A stretch of 64,000 nt of DNA, from positions 12,672,399 to 12,736,398 of the forward strand of contig CM055095.1 in assembly GCA_029204225.1 (NCBI GenBank). Direction: 5' to 3'. The DNA is from Diphasiastrum complanatum. Its lineage: Eukaryota; Streptophyta; Lycopodiopsida; Lycopodiales; Lycopodiaceae. Made by a program: the position numbers and the translations under genes. How positions within the stretch are numbered: the stretch's first letter is position 1; each line of letters starts with the position of its first letter. Shown here in pieces: positions 1-12,698 of this stretch. The notes beneath the pieces are model-generated. The model was given only the letters and a program-made list of their open reading frames with translations. It made no database searches and was not told where the DNA came from.

Positions 1-1288
1 CCTTTTCCAAGCTCATTCTTTCAAAAGCAACACTAGCTTCCAACTTAAACAATCTTCCATGTTTAAATCCCTTTGCAATGCAAACATCATTCTTCAAGAT
101 GAAGCAAAAACCATGCTTAAAGTGGACATCCAAACCACTTTCTAAGAGTAGACCAACACTAAGCATATTCTTGGTGATTGATGGTACATAAAGGACATTT
201 TCTAGATCCATGCATTTTGAGGATTCTAGACACAAAGAGATGGTGCCAACACCATCTATCCTACACTCTTCATCATTTGCAGTAAAGACAAACTTTTTAG
301 CATCATTGAATGAGTGTAAGGTTGAGAAAAAGTCCTTTTCACAAGACATGTGGGAGCTAGCCCCATTGTCGATCCACCAATTGTCTCTTGAATTGCTATT
401 GCTTGTTGGTGAGGATGTAGATGCCATCAAGAATACATCTACTTCATCCTCCTCCTCCTCCTTTGCAAGGTTTCCTTGTTTGTCCTCCTCCACTTGTGCT
501 CTTAGCCTCTTGTAGCATTCAGATGCATAATGCCCCTTCTTTCCACAAAAGAAGCATTTTTGCTTTGACTTGTCCTTTGAGCTCGATGCATCATCCTCTT
601 CTTTGGCCTCCTTTGGATGCTTCTTCTTTCCATTGGTCTTCTTTTTGCCCTTCAATGAGAAATTGGCTTTCTCATCACCATCCTGCAAAGACAAGGAACT
701 CATCCTAGATTTTGCATGGAGCATCCTACACTCTTCAGCCACTAATACACTGTGAAGTTTTTCTATAGTTGGCAAAGTGTCTTGGATGGCAAAACTTTGG
801 ACCAAATTTGCAAAGTCATCTCCTAGACCATTAAGAACAATTTGTACAAGCTCTCCATCATGAATCTTCTCTCCAATGGAAGCCAACTCCCTATTTAGAG
901 ACTTGATTCTGAGTACATAATCCTGTGCACTCTCCTCACTTCTCTTCATGCTTTGCAAAATCTGATTTCTAAGCATGAGTACTCTTGAAGTGTTACTAGA
1001 TTCATAGATTGATTTTAAAGACTCCCAAGCCTCTTTAGCACTAGTACATGCTGATACTTCTCCCAAATCATTGCTCACATTCATCTTCACACAATGAAGT
1101 GCAAGTCTAGATCTCTTCTTGTATCTAGCTAACTCATGTGCACCTAGAGGTTCATCTTCATCTTCAATCAAGAACTCATGAAGGTCTTGGAGCACCAAGA
1201 GTGACTTCATCCTAATCTTCCAAATAGCATAATTTGTAGAATTCAATCTCTCACTAGCTTCTAGAAGGTATGCTCCAGCAGATCCCAT
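1..1288 (-). CDS. Copia Gag-protease polyprotein, uninterrupted, incomplete at 3' end
   Basis: I translated this frame by hand from the ATG at 1288-1286 to the window edge and found no stop in 429 codons. The N-terminus has the usual copia Gag start (a conserved NYAIWK segment near residue 20). It is followed by the Gag helical domain with LVLQDLHEFL and LVQSFAIQDTLPT, a lysine-rich stretch, and a CCHC zinc knuckle CFFCGKKGHYASEC near residue 250. The protease active site is WWIDNGASSHM near residue 305, with DNGA in place of the commoner DSGA. The start of the pre-integrase domain follows. In this family Gag packages the RNA and the protease processes the polyprotein. The open frame suggests a young copy. 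No stop is seen because the gene continues outside the window. Confidence 0.9.
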   Translation of the reverse strand, partial: MGSAGAYLLEASERLNSTNYAIWKIRMKSLLVLQDLHEFLIEDEDEPLGAHELARYKKRSRLALHCVKMNVSNDLGEVSACTSAKEAWESLKSIYESSNTSRVLMLRNQILQSMKRSEESAQDYVLRIKSLNRELASIGEKIHDGELVQIVLNGLGDDFANLVQSFAIQDTLPTIEKLHSVLVAEECRMLHAKSRMSSLSLQDGDEKANFSLKGKKKTNGKKKHPKEAKEEDDASSSKDKSKQKCFFCGKKGHYASECYKRLRAQVEEDKQGNLAKEEEEDEVDVFLMASTSSPTSNSNSRDNWWIDNGASSHMSCEKDFFSTLHSFNDAKKFVFTANDEECRIDGVGTISLCLESSKCMDLENVLYVPSITKNMLSVGLLLESGLDVHFKHGFCFILKNDVCIAKGFKHGRLFKLEASVAFERMSLEK

Positions 1289-2078
1289 CTTACTAGTGAC
1301 TTCTACAAACAAGAAATAGATTTGATTGACTTGAAACTCACAAAGGTCTCACACTTGCAGTGTTTCACTCAAATTTGATTTCTAATCCAACAAATGGACT
1401 TATAATCACAATTTTATCACTCCCTCACAAATCTGGAATGAAGATAAGATGAAGTGAAAACTACTTTCAAACAAATTTTGCCAAGAAATGGATTTGATTG
1501 TCTCTAAAAACTCACTAAGGTCTCTCTGTTGTAGTTTTTCACTCAAATTAGATTTCTAATCCAACAAATGGACTTATAATCTCAGTTCTAGCACTCCCTC
1601 ACAAAGTTGGAATGAAGATAAGATGATGTGAAATCTACTTACAATCAAATCTTGCCAATTTTGGCTATTTTTGGACAAAAAATGACTTAATCTCTTTCTT
1701 CCTTCTTGGTGTACTTTCAAGACCTGTTTTTAACCTTATTAGGACTTGAACTCAGCCTAGATTAATTAGATTCCATGAAACAAATTCAAATCTAATCAAT
1801 GGCAAATGATCTTGGTAGATTATCCTAGGATCTCCACCAAAAATTACACCAACATCTCACAAATTGAATTTTTTTTTTGGGTCAAATGAATACCATGCAT
1901 TAAATGAGAGAGGTGTCCACACATGTGGACAGTACGGATTTGGAACCCTACCAAGTTTGGGATCAAATCTCCTCACCAAAATCAAGATTCTAGCTTGCCC
2001 TCTCAATGCTAGTTTTTAGCACCAAAACTTGCTAAAAATGGATTTGCATTAGATCAATGGCTTATGCTCTTGTACTTG

Positions 2079-2090
2079 GCTCTGATACCA
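2079..2090 (-). other. Primer-binding site (initiator tRNA-Met)
   Basis: On the minus strand this reads TGGTATCAGAGC, immediately after the LTR. It is the conserved priming site for plant copia minus-strand DNA synthesis. Confidence 0.9.
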
Positions 2091-2791
2091 TGTGAAAGTA
2101 CTGTACTTTAGGACCATAAATGGATCTACAAAAGATCCACAAGAGTGATTGGATGCTTGCTTAACAATCTATCAAAAAACTAGTCATCAAAAAGTTGATC
2201 TAGATTGGCATTTTGACAAACAACAAGCATTAACAATCAAAAGCATTGATCAACATTGAAATCCGAGCCCACACGTGTGTACTACAGGCTTTAGTACGGC
2301 CTTCAACCTGAGAAACAAGTAGAAATTGATTTGGTTTCATTTGGATCACAAAAACTCAATGTACATAGTGAACTAGCTTGAGATTGCCAATGAGCTCCAA
2401 AAATTTTCTATCTTCTCACTATGGAGAGAGGGAATACATAGCAAATTCGACTTCCTTCTTGAAGTTAGGTGGATTTCCAGCATGTAATAAGGAAGTTAAC
2501 TCACTCTCCTTGACCTAAAATGAAACCCTAGTCTATTTCCTAGAGTTATGCTTGGTAGGTAGCTAGTTGGTCAAATTTTCACCTTAAACTTAGGTGTAGG
2601 TCCTATAAAGTAGGGATGACCACCAAATAGACATGACCAACTCTCTTGACTTGACCTAACCTACATTAGGATGGGTTTCCCATGTGGCATCATGGCCTCA
2701 CATGTGTGGGACCCACTTGTGTACACAATTTACACTATTCTACATGGTTTTTGATCAAGCTAGATTTGCCAATTTTTGGCAATTCTTCACA
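2091..2791 (-). repeat. 5' LTR of copia family A
   Basis: This 701 bp segment is bounded by TGTGAA and TTCACA and lies directly next to the primer-binding site. About 500 bp of it (from 2276) aligns by eye with 13343-13841, which ends at the same TTCACA. It contains the palindrome CACACGTGTG near 2270 and a nearby GTACGG motif, a pair that recurs in related LTRs here. No matching target duplication can be tested because the other end is outside the window. Confidence 0.85.
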
Positions 2792-3039
2792 AGTGGCACA
2801 AAAAACAAGAATGCCGATGCCATCATGAATATTCTATCGAGACTTTTTTATACCTACAAAAATTGAGTAATCATTATTTTTACTCAGCAAGGTCTAACAT
2901 TAGTAAGAGTTTTGTGTACTATGCTATCGCAAGAAGAGATCTAAAGAAATAAATCTTCATTCTCTCATTCAACATCAGAATCCAAAGCTCTTTATTCTAA
3001 GAAATTTGAAACGAAGACGACGTCGAAGAACGTACGTAA

Positions 3040-3405
3040 AGTACAAAAGTCAAATAACAATTCGAATTCAGAACAAGGAACAAATTTGAACTCAAGTTTA
3101 TCAAAATTAAAGTTGTTTTGCATATATTAAAGACGGACCAGACATTGCTAGAGGATTGTCAAATCCTCAAATAAAAAAGGCAACAACAGTATGCTAATAC
3201 AACAAAAGGTTCGAAGGAATTCAAAAAAGAAGTCGATGAAGTAGCATTTATGGAAAATGGAGACAGACAAGATGTACTTGGGTATTTGGATTCAGGTGCT
3301 ACTCAACACATGACAAGCCAACGAAATTGGTTTCATGAGTACAGTCAAGCTACGACTCAAAGGTATGTCTCATTGGGCGATAACAGCTTGCACTCAAAAA
3401 GAGGC
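3040..3405 (+). pseudogene. Copia Gag/protease remnant
   Basis: A short decayed piece. A degraded zinc-knuckle-like segment (TDQTLLEDCQILK) precedes an aspartic protease site [11 protein letters not shown] at about 3286-3318, and the frame stops at TAG (3403-3405). The wording TQHMTS matches the lineage represented at 22.7 kb and 57.3 kb rather than family A. Nothing recognisable of integrase or RT follows. Confidence 0.7.
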
Positions 3406-5540
<2,135 letters not shown>

Positions 5541-5892
5541 CTAACATCCGTAACACCCTCAGTCAAATTTGGTGCTTTTTAATATTTTGAAACTTTTAGT
5601 ACTTGTGATATTTCAGGTGTTTTCAAAACTATTGTTTTGTACTTTGAGACTTGTGATAATTTTTGCAGGACTGATTATTTTATCTGTGGTACTTTGGTAT
5701 TTTAAAAAGCTTATAAACAGCTATTCAACGTGTAACGTGCAACAACAAGAAAATTATGTCCGATTGCATTTTGACATTTTTTGAAACCTAAGACTACCAA
5801 AGTTTGATATTATTGGTTCTTGTTGGTACATGTTGATTTGCTTTTTTGTTTTAAGATTGAAGCCTCGAAGTCGTTTGTCACTGATTCATACT

Positions 5893-5982
5893 AATGAAGC
5901 AATGTTTGTATTGAATGTTTGTAATGAGGCAATATTTGTATTGAATGTTTGTAATGAAGCAATATTTGTATTGAATGTTTGT
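5893..5982 (+). repeat. 30 bp tandem repeat, three copies
   Basis: Three near-identical 30 bp units at 5893, 5923 and 5953, differing at two positions. They would encode a ten-residue repeat (NEAIFVLNVC), but nothing else suggests translation. Confidence 0.9.
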
Positions 5983-6249
5983 ATTGGTACTACTGGAACT
6001 TATCGTGTAACAATTTTGATACAACAGACTACCAAAATAGGTTCTTTAATACCTCGTGTCTCATTTTCATTCTAAAACCATCCAGATTGGTCTACTGAGA
6101 TTTATAGTGTGTACCATTTTTATTTTAAAGTCTATAGCATTTGGTTCGATTTTTTTTAGATTTCGCCGTATTTGCAGTTTGCACACAACCCGATTCGGTC
6201 TTTTTGGTACTGCTTTAGTGTTGTTACATCAATTGGTAGTATTACTCCA

Positions 6250-7995
6250 GTAGTCGGGTACTAGCTTTACAAATTTTGTACTATTTTGGTACTATTTTTG
6301 TGTTGGTAAAACTCTTGATTACAAAAGAATGTACTACAAGAACTTATCATGTACCAATTCTGATCCTCTTGACTACCAAATTAGGTTCTTTTATAGTAAG
6401 TATCTCGTTTTTATTTTAAAATATACCAAATAGATACTATTTAGACTTCTCGTGACTATAATTTACCCATAAAACTATCAAGTTGGGTACTTTTTTCTTT
6501 ATATTTATTTGTGTTCGCAGGTCGCATACAATCCTTTGTGGTCTTTTTGGTACTATTTTAGTGTTGTTTACCAATTGGTGGAATCTAAGCTTTAGTTACT
6601 ACCAATTTTACGAGATTTGTATGATACTTTGATACTACTTGTATATGATGCTTTGGTACTACTTGTTGGTACTTTCTACCTGTAACACGATAAGACTTCT
6701 TGAATATAGATCAGTGGTAACGAGAATACTCCTCAAATTTCACTTTGAAGATGTTAACAATGACTTTAATGTAAAAGGAATCTTTAAGAAGTTTCGAGTC
6801 AACCAACACTGTATTGAGATGCGCTAGTGTCGGGGTACTAATTTTACAAATTTTGTACTCTTTTGGTACTATTTTTGTGTTGGTAAAACTCTTTAATATG
6901 AAAGATTAATACTACAAGAACTTATCCTGACAGATTCGTACTGCAAGAACTTATCGTAAACCAATTCTGATCCTATTGACTACCATTTTAGGTCTTTTAT
7001 ACTAAGTGTCTCGTTTTTATCTTAAAATCTTCCAAATTGATACTATTTAGACTTCTTGTGTCCCTATTTTACCCATAAAACTATCAAGTTGGGTACTTTT
7101 TTCGTTATATTTTTGTGTGTTTGCAGCTTGCATACAATCCATTTTGTTCTTTTTGGTACTATTTTATTGTTATTTACCAATTGGTACAATCTAGGCATTA
7201 GTTACTACCAGTTTTACAAGATTTGTACTATTTTTGTAATGTTTACGTGTTTCTAAAACTTTTGAGTACCAAAGATTGGTACTATTTGAATCTATCGTGT
7301 AACAATTTTGATCCTTCAGACTACCAATTAAGGTTCTTGTACTTTCTACATGTTTAGTACTTTGGTACTATAAGATGCTTTGGTACTACCTGTAGGTACT
7401 TTCTATCGTTCCGGTACTACCTGTGTATGATACTTTGGTACTATTTATATATGATGTTTTGGTATTACCTGTTGGTACTTTCTACCTGTAACACGATAAG
7501 ACTTTTTTAAAAAAAGATCAGTGGTAACGAGAATACTCCTCAAGTTCACTTTGAAGATGTTAACAATGACTTTAATGCAGAAGGAATCTTTAACAAGTTT
7601 CGAACAAACCAACGCTGTATTGAGCTGCACCAGTGTCGGGTACTAATTTTACAAATTTTGTACTGTTTTGGTACTATTTTTATGTTGGTGAAGCTCTTTA
7701 ATATGAAAGATTTGTACTACAAGAACTTATCGTGATCCAATTCTGATCCTATTGACTACCAAATTAGGTCTTTTATACTAAGTGTCTCGTTTTTATATTA
7801 AAATATTCCAAATTGATACTATTTATACTTCTTGTGTCCCTATTTTACCCATAAAACTATCAAGTTGGGTATATTTTTGTGTGTTCGCAGCTCGCATACA
7901 ATCCATTTTGGTCTTTTTGGCACTATTTTATTATTGTTTACCAATTGGTAGAATCTAGGCATTAGTTACTACCAATTTTACAAGATTTGTAGTAC
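6250..7995 (+). repeat. Large imperfect tandem duplication, two full units plus a partial third
   Basis: The anchor CGGGTACTA-like sequence starts units at about 6255, 6831 and 7637, giving unit lengths near 576 and 806 bp. Each full unit ends with the same roughly 130 bp block (ACACGATAAGACTT to GTGTCGGG). The second unit is longer because of an extra block of GGTACT motifs at about 7260-7440. The third unit stops near 7995. Confidence 0.8.
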
Positions 7996-8242
7996 TGAAC
8001 TATAAGACTTTAACTACATAGTCCGTCTTGTAGTACCAAAATACACTATTCCAGAGTACCAATTTTGGTACTATTTTCCTAATAGATATAGTACCAAACT
8101 AGGTCTATACGGGACACCCATATATAGTACCAAATTTGGTACTAGACAGGACACCAAGTTCGGAACTACAGATACATAAAAATAAAAAATCTAACAATTT
8201 TTTTGCTTTTCGGCCAGATATTATCACTTGACAGGTTTGCAA

Positions 8243-9101
8243 ATGATGCATAATTTTTCTGCTTCAGGCCATGGAAAAGGCGAGCACAATGGAGTGGGCG
8301 CGGTCATCAAGAGAACTCTCACTCACGAGGAGTTGAAACTAGATGGCTGGCCCTCGAAATGTGTAGCAGATGTGGTCACCTATCTGAAAGAAACATTGAG
8401 GCCAAAAGCAGAAGGTCATAGTTGTAGTACAAGAAGAGTTTTCTGGCTAGTCAGTGAGGATGAAGTGCAACGTGATGTGAACTGGGATTGTCGACGCATC
8501 ACAGGCTCATGCTCATTCCATTGTGTTGACGGATATTCCCAGGATAGTCCATGCTCACTACGATGTCACACATTGTCATGTTTCTATGATTCATGTATTG
8601 CAAGACAGTGGAAAAGATGCAAGAACAGACAGCACGTGGAAGAGTGAAAATATTTATTTTTCCAGCCATTGCCAGAGTCAGAGACAGCTAGCAGCGACGA
8701 AGACAATGACGCTGGAGATAATGCCGGTGCTTATTTTTCTATGCCAATGCATAATGACACCAACCTGCCCATGTTCGAGAGGAACCCTGATAGTTTGTGT
8801 GACTTGCTATCCATTGGGGACAATTCTCTCCATGGGGCACAACAGAATTGTTAGAGGAGGGAGAGTAGTTGAAGGCCTATACTATGGCCAAGTCGAAGGC
8901 ATGATCAATACATACAACCTTCTAGACCAGACACAGTCGGTAATGATCTATTCACATCTAGTGAGAGCAATCCAGTTTTCCATAGAACCTATCCCTGGAT
9001 ATCATAACATATTCCGATTATCCGCCGATGTGTATGAGAACATATACAACAGCATGCCATACGAAGATGACAACGATCAAGAGGACTTGCTTAAAGCTTG
9101 A
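8243..9101 (+). pseudogene. Broken transposase-like gene with GHGKGEHNG motif
   Basis: The frame from 8243 encodes NFSASGHGKGEHNGVGAV near its start. This resembles the HGKG-x-xDG-x-G motif that recurs in large families of eukaryotic transposon-derived proteins (from memory, not searched). A cysteine/histidine-rich part follows (CSLRCHTLSCFYDSCI near residue 110), then an acidic stretch. A TGA at 8645-8647 interrupts HVEE and KYLFF, most simply a mutated TGG. The same frame continues open to 8854. A frameshift near 8830 then leads to the frame ending at 9101 (GGRVVEGLYYGQVEGM, FRLSADVYENIYNSM). No DDE core is visible, so the catalytic part would lie upstream or be lost. It lies inside the TGGTACT domain. 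Confidence 0.5.
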
Positions 9102-9570
9102 GATCAGAATGCAAGTAGCCTTTGTGCCTTATATTGATTCATTTGGTACTTTCATAGTACTTGTTTTAGAACTGATGAGTATCATTCTTCAGAAATACTG
9201 GCACCCCCAGTTTATCCTCGATAATGTAAGGAATTTTCTTGAAGTCTTCACGCCAGACCTCACACTTATTTTGGGCAAAAATATCTGCAAAAACTGGGCA
9301 AAAGTATCAGTAGAAACAAAAGGTAAATATCAGACATTACCAAAAACTATCCTCACGGTTTAAAATGAGCATATAGATAGTACCAAATATTGGTGCATAG
9401 TACCAAAACAGAGACAATAGGTACCAAACATTAAAAATTGATATCCAAAATAGTTCGAAACAGTTTCAACTTGGTGCTAAAATAGTACCAAATAGTACCA
9501 AAATTTAGGCAATTGGTAATAACATAGCACAAAATAACCAGTAGAAAGTACCAAAAAAGTATTAACAATT

Positions 9571-10640
9571 TATTTTTTGGGTATTGCTGAATACATTGTT
9601 GTTAGTTAATTGAGCTCACATGCTTTAACAGTCATGAGTTGACAACGTGATCACAAGTGTTAATATGTAAAATTTTGAGCTACTTTTAAAATATCTTTGT
9701 TGCATTTCTTCATGGAAACAGGTCTGCAGTATTTTCATGACCTTCAAATATCTCATATTGCTCCCGCTTCTACTAGTTTCTTCAAAAAAATCTTAATCCG
9801 GGCCTCATAAAACAATAGCAGTGTTCGTGCACTCGGATTATGTTTCTTTTGAAGCAATTTAGAAAAGAGCCACCCCGTTTATGTCAAGGACAACCAATCT
9901 ACCGGCCCTAGCTAGAATGTCATCAACGTCGGGGGCCCTGGCCATCGTTGGATTCTCTTCTTTTATCCACCAAGGGGTGGGTGCTACAAACACATTAGAA
10001 CAAGAAAATGGCATCAACATAATGAGATTCACATTGTGCAACAGAAAAATAAATGTCTTGTTTCTCTTTTAATAATAACAAATGTCTTCTGAACATATTA
10101 GATAGCGGTGACACTGATCACTCGGTGAATTTGGTCACATATCATAACACGATATGTAGCATTATTCTACTTTTAGTGCAATAGAGTGTGCATGTGTTAC
10201 ATCTGACTTGCACGAGTTTTAATTTTATATGGTCTGGAGTGCTTTATCTTTTTAAGAGGATAGAACTCTGATAATAGAGTATCGTTGCACAGATCTTCAC
10301 CTGAGAAGTGTGCAGAGTTTCACCCTTCTTTGCCCTAGCCTCCTCCTTCGTTGTTTTTCCTTTTTGAGGCCCTTCCTGCGCTATATCTGGTGGTCCCTGT
10401 TGTGTCTGGTCTTGTTGTGCCTGGTCTTGATGCTAGTCCCGCTCTTGATGCTCCTGCTGGTCCCGCTCTTCCTCCATATCTTCATCCAACTCATCTACGT
10501 CAATACTAATTTATGCCTTGTCTTTTTTGCCCTCTTATGTCTGATGGTGGGGCTGCTTTGCCGCGAAGTAGTCTATATCATCCTTGAGCTTTGAAAGTTC
10601 TTCCAGCCCTTCATTTATCGTTGAATTCGCATCTGGGTCC
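9571..10640. other. No gene recognised
   Basis: About 1.1 kb between the TGGTACT domain and the copia derivative. A 94-codon plus frame at 10310-10594 is leucine-rich because of CTT/CTG-rich DNA. A 60-codon minus frame lies at 9859-10041. Neither resembles a known protein to me. Confidence 0.5.
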
Positions 10641-10644
10641 TTGT

Positions 10645-11049
10645 TCAGTCACAACCTACAAGGTTTACATTCCTTCTACTAACAAAGTGATTGTTGGTAG
10701 AGATGTCATTTTTTATGAGGCAAACATTCCAAAGGTGTCTTCAAGCATGATTGATGGTAAAGTAGATGGTTCTAACTTTCTTGATGTTGATGAGAAGGAT
10801 CCTACTTTGGATGGTGGTGATGATGGACCTTCATCAAGTCAAAAGCCAAGGAGAACATCAAGAGAAAGACAAGTACCTTCAAGGCTCACATATGATCCAA
10901 AGGGTAAGCAAGTAGTTTCTGGAAATTATGTTGCTTTCCTAACCTCTTTGGATGAGCCTACAAGTGTAGATCAAGCAAGGAAAGAAGAGGAGTAGATCCA
11001 AGCAATGGATCTTGAGTATCGATCTCTTATGAAGAGTGGAACATCTTTT
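10645..11049 (+). pseudogene. Copia integrase C-terminus and start of RT region
   Basis: Translation gives YKVYIPSTNKVIVGRDVIFYE, the usual copia segment after the integrase core, then an acidic linker, PSRLTYDPKGKQVV and EPTSVDQARKEEE. A TAG at 10993-10995 stands where relatives have the Trp of a WIQAM-like segment. The frame continues as IQAMDLEYRSLMKSGT before homology is lost. The product cannot be a working pol. Confidence 0.75.
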
Positions 11050-12130
11050 GGAAGATCTTCTTGTGTACATGGAGATATGCAAGTGGATGGATGTTATCTT
11101 GCTGTAAAATCAAGTAATGGATCTGGAAAAAAAAGTTTGTTCAATGACTTTGATGGTCAAGTTAAAGATCAAGAGGTTGATCTCAAAGCGCTTCAACTAG
11201 TCAAAAGGGAAGTTGGCAATTTGGACCTAGTCAAGAGCATCAAAGGAGAGGCAATTGGCAAAGGTGTTATGGACCTGTTTTTGCAGCATATTGAAGACTC
11301 AAGTAAGGTCAAAGGAGCAGCAAGAAAGTGTTGTTCAAGTTTACTTTACTTGTTCTATCTCATGTTTGAGCAATTTCATGTGGATGTGTGCAGATTGTCA
11401 AGATATGGTAAAACTAGCTACATTGGTGAGCATTGTTTTGATGTTGGATTTGTACTAGCATTCTTGGCTGATTTTGCTGATGGAAATGAAGCTATTGGAG
11501 GTTCATTATGTCACTCATCCATGGCTAAGTTCTCAAGTGTTGAGCTACTTGGTGCCAATACTTGGAGATTGTCAATTTTTGGTGAATTCATGGTCATTTT
11601 TTTGTGTCAAGTAGATCTTGAAGATGGACTAGTGCAAACTACTTGGTTTATGGAGTCATGTGGTGCTAGATTTGCATCATTTATGTACTCACCTACTCAT
11701 GGATTTCCAAGGTTTGATGGTTTCTTGTGGCAAGATGAAGATGGAGGCTCATTCATGGAGTATCATGGTGGATACAAGGCAACAAAGGACAAAGGAGGAG
11801 GAGACATGCAAGCAAAAGTTGATCACTCACATTTATTGGTTGTTTGCTATATTTTTCCAGAGAGTTGAGAGTTGGAAGCATGGTGGAATCATTTCATTTA
11901 CATTCTATTTGATTCTTCATGTTCTAGTCACATTTTTACATGTAAAATTGATGTAAGAAATAGTGAAGCATCCCAAGTGGACACTATTCTCTATATCAAT
12001 TATGGTTGTTTCTATTTTGAGCATTACATGATCATTGAAAGGAGATCTATTCTTAGAAAGAAGATCATTCTTATGATGGATCAAAGTTCTATTGGCAAAA
12101 ACTATGCTAGGAGCATTGGAAGCTAGGAAA
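11050..12130 (+). other. RT-replacing segment with a 287-codon open frame; recurs at 20 kb
   Basis: The frame 11005-11868 stays open across this segment (SSLLYLFYLMFEQFHVDVC, FVLAFLADFADGNE), but it has no RT, integrase or other motif I know. The part from 11173 to about 11850 aligns with 20054-20545, with an extra block of roughly 160-200 bp here (about 11500-11690). In the best aligned 200 bp I count about ten amino-acid-changing differences and two silent ones. That argues against selection on a protein. It could be a captured host fragment or a non-coding transposon segment. Confidence 0.55.
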
Positions 12131-12698
12131 GCGAGTTTTGAGGTACATCATTGGAACTCGAGATTTTGGCATATTGTATGAGGGATCATCACCTAATCTT
12201 TTTGGATTTTCAGATTCAGACTATGCTGGAGATGTATTGGATAGGAAATCCATTAGTTCTTATTGTATTTTCATAGGTGATGGAGCTATATCATGGATGT
12301 CAAAGAAACAAGCCACTATCTCATTGTCATCTAGTGAGGCCGAGTACAAAGCTCTTACACATTGCACAAAGGAGATGGTATGGATCAAGAGGATGATCAA
12401 GGATCTTCACTTGTTGGATTTTTCAGAGAGCCCAATCATCTTTTGTGACAATCAATCAGCCCAAAGAATGGCATCCAATCCTATCTTTCATGCTAGGAGC
12501 AAGCATATTGAGATACAATATCATTTTGTGAGGGAGCGAGTCATTGCAAAGGAGGTGGAGCTTCAACATGTGTCTTCAAGGGAATGTGTAGCTGATATCT
12601 TCACCAAAGCATTGGGAAAAGACTTGTTCATGAAGCATAGGACTTCACTTGGAGTATTATCAAAGTCTATGCTAATACTAGTTGAAGAGGGAGTGTGA
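12131..12698 (+). pseudogene. Copia RNase H domain
   Basis: The sequence resumes with VLRYIIGTRDFGILYEG, then FGFSDSDYAGD, SLSSSEAEYKAL, and FCDNQSAQRMASNP, ending HARSKHIEIQYHFVRERV. The RNase H Asp, Glu and Asp positions are all present. The stop (TGA, 12696-12698) overlaps the LTR start. The domain is intact, but it has no upstream RT. Confidence 0.85.

Larger units (their letters stand above)
1..2791 (-). mobile_element. Ty1-copia retrotransposon (family A), 5' half, cut by window edge
   Basis: The order read on the minus strand is 5' LTR (2791-2091), primer-binding site (2090-2079), an untranslated leader of about 790 bases (2078-1289), then Gag-protease (1288-1). The LTR begins and ends TGTGAA/TTCACA. 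The primer site reads TGGTATCAGAGC, the standard complement of plant initiator tRNA-Met. Integrase, reverse transcriptase, RNase H and the 3' LTR must lie left of the window. This is the best preserved coding copia in the window; every other copy has stops, frameshifts or deletions. Relatives of the same lineage occur at 10.6-13.3, 23.9-25.6 and 44.6-47.8 kb. Confidence 0.9.

Noticed and set aside
10310-10594. 94-codon leucine-rich frame resembling a membrane protein
   Set aside because: CTT/CTG-rich DNA gives hydrophobic codons; no homology, no start context and no conserved partner.
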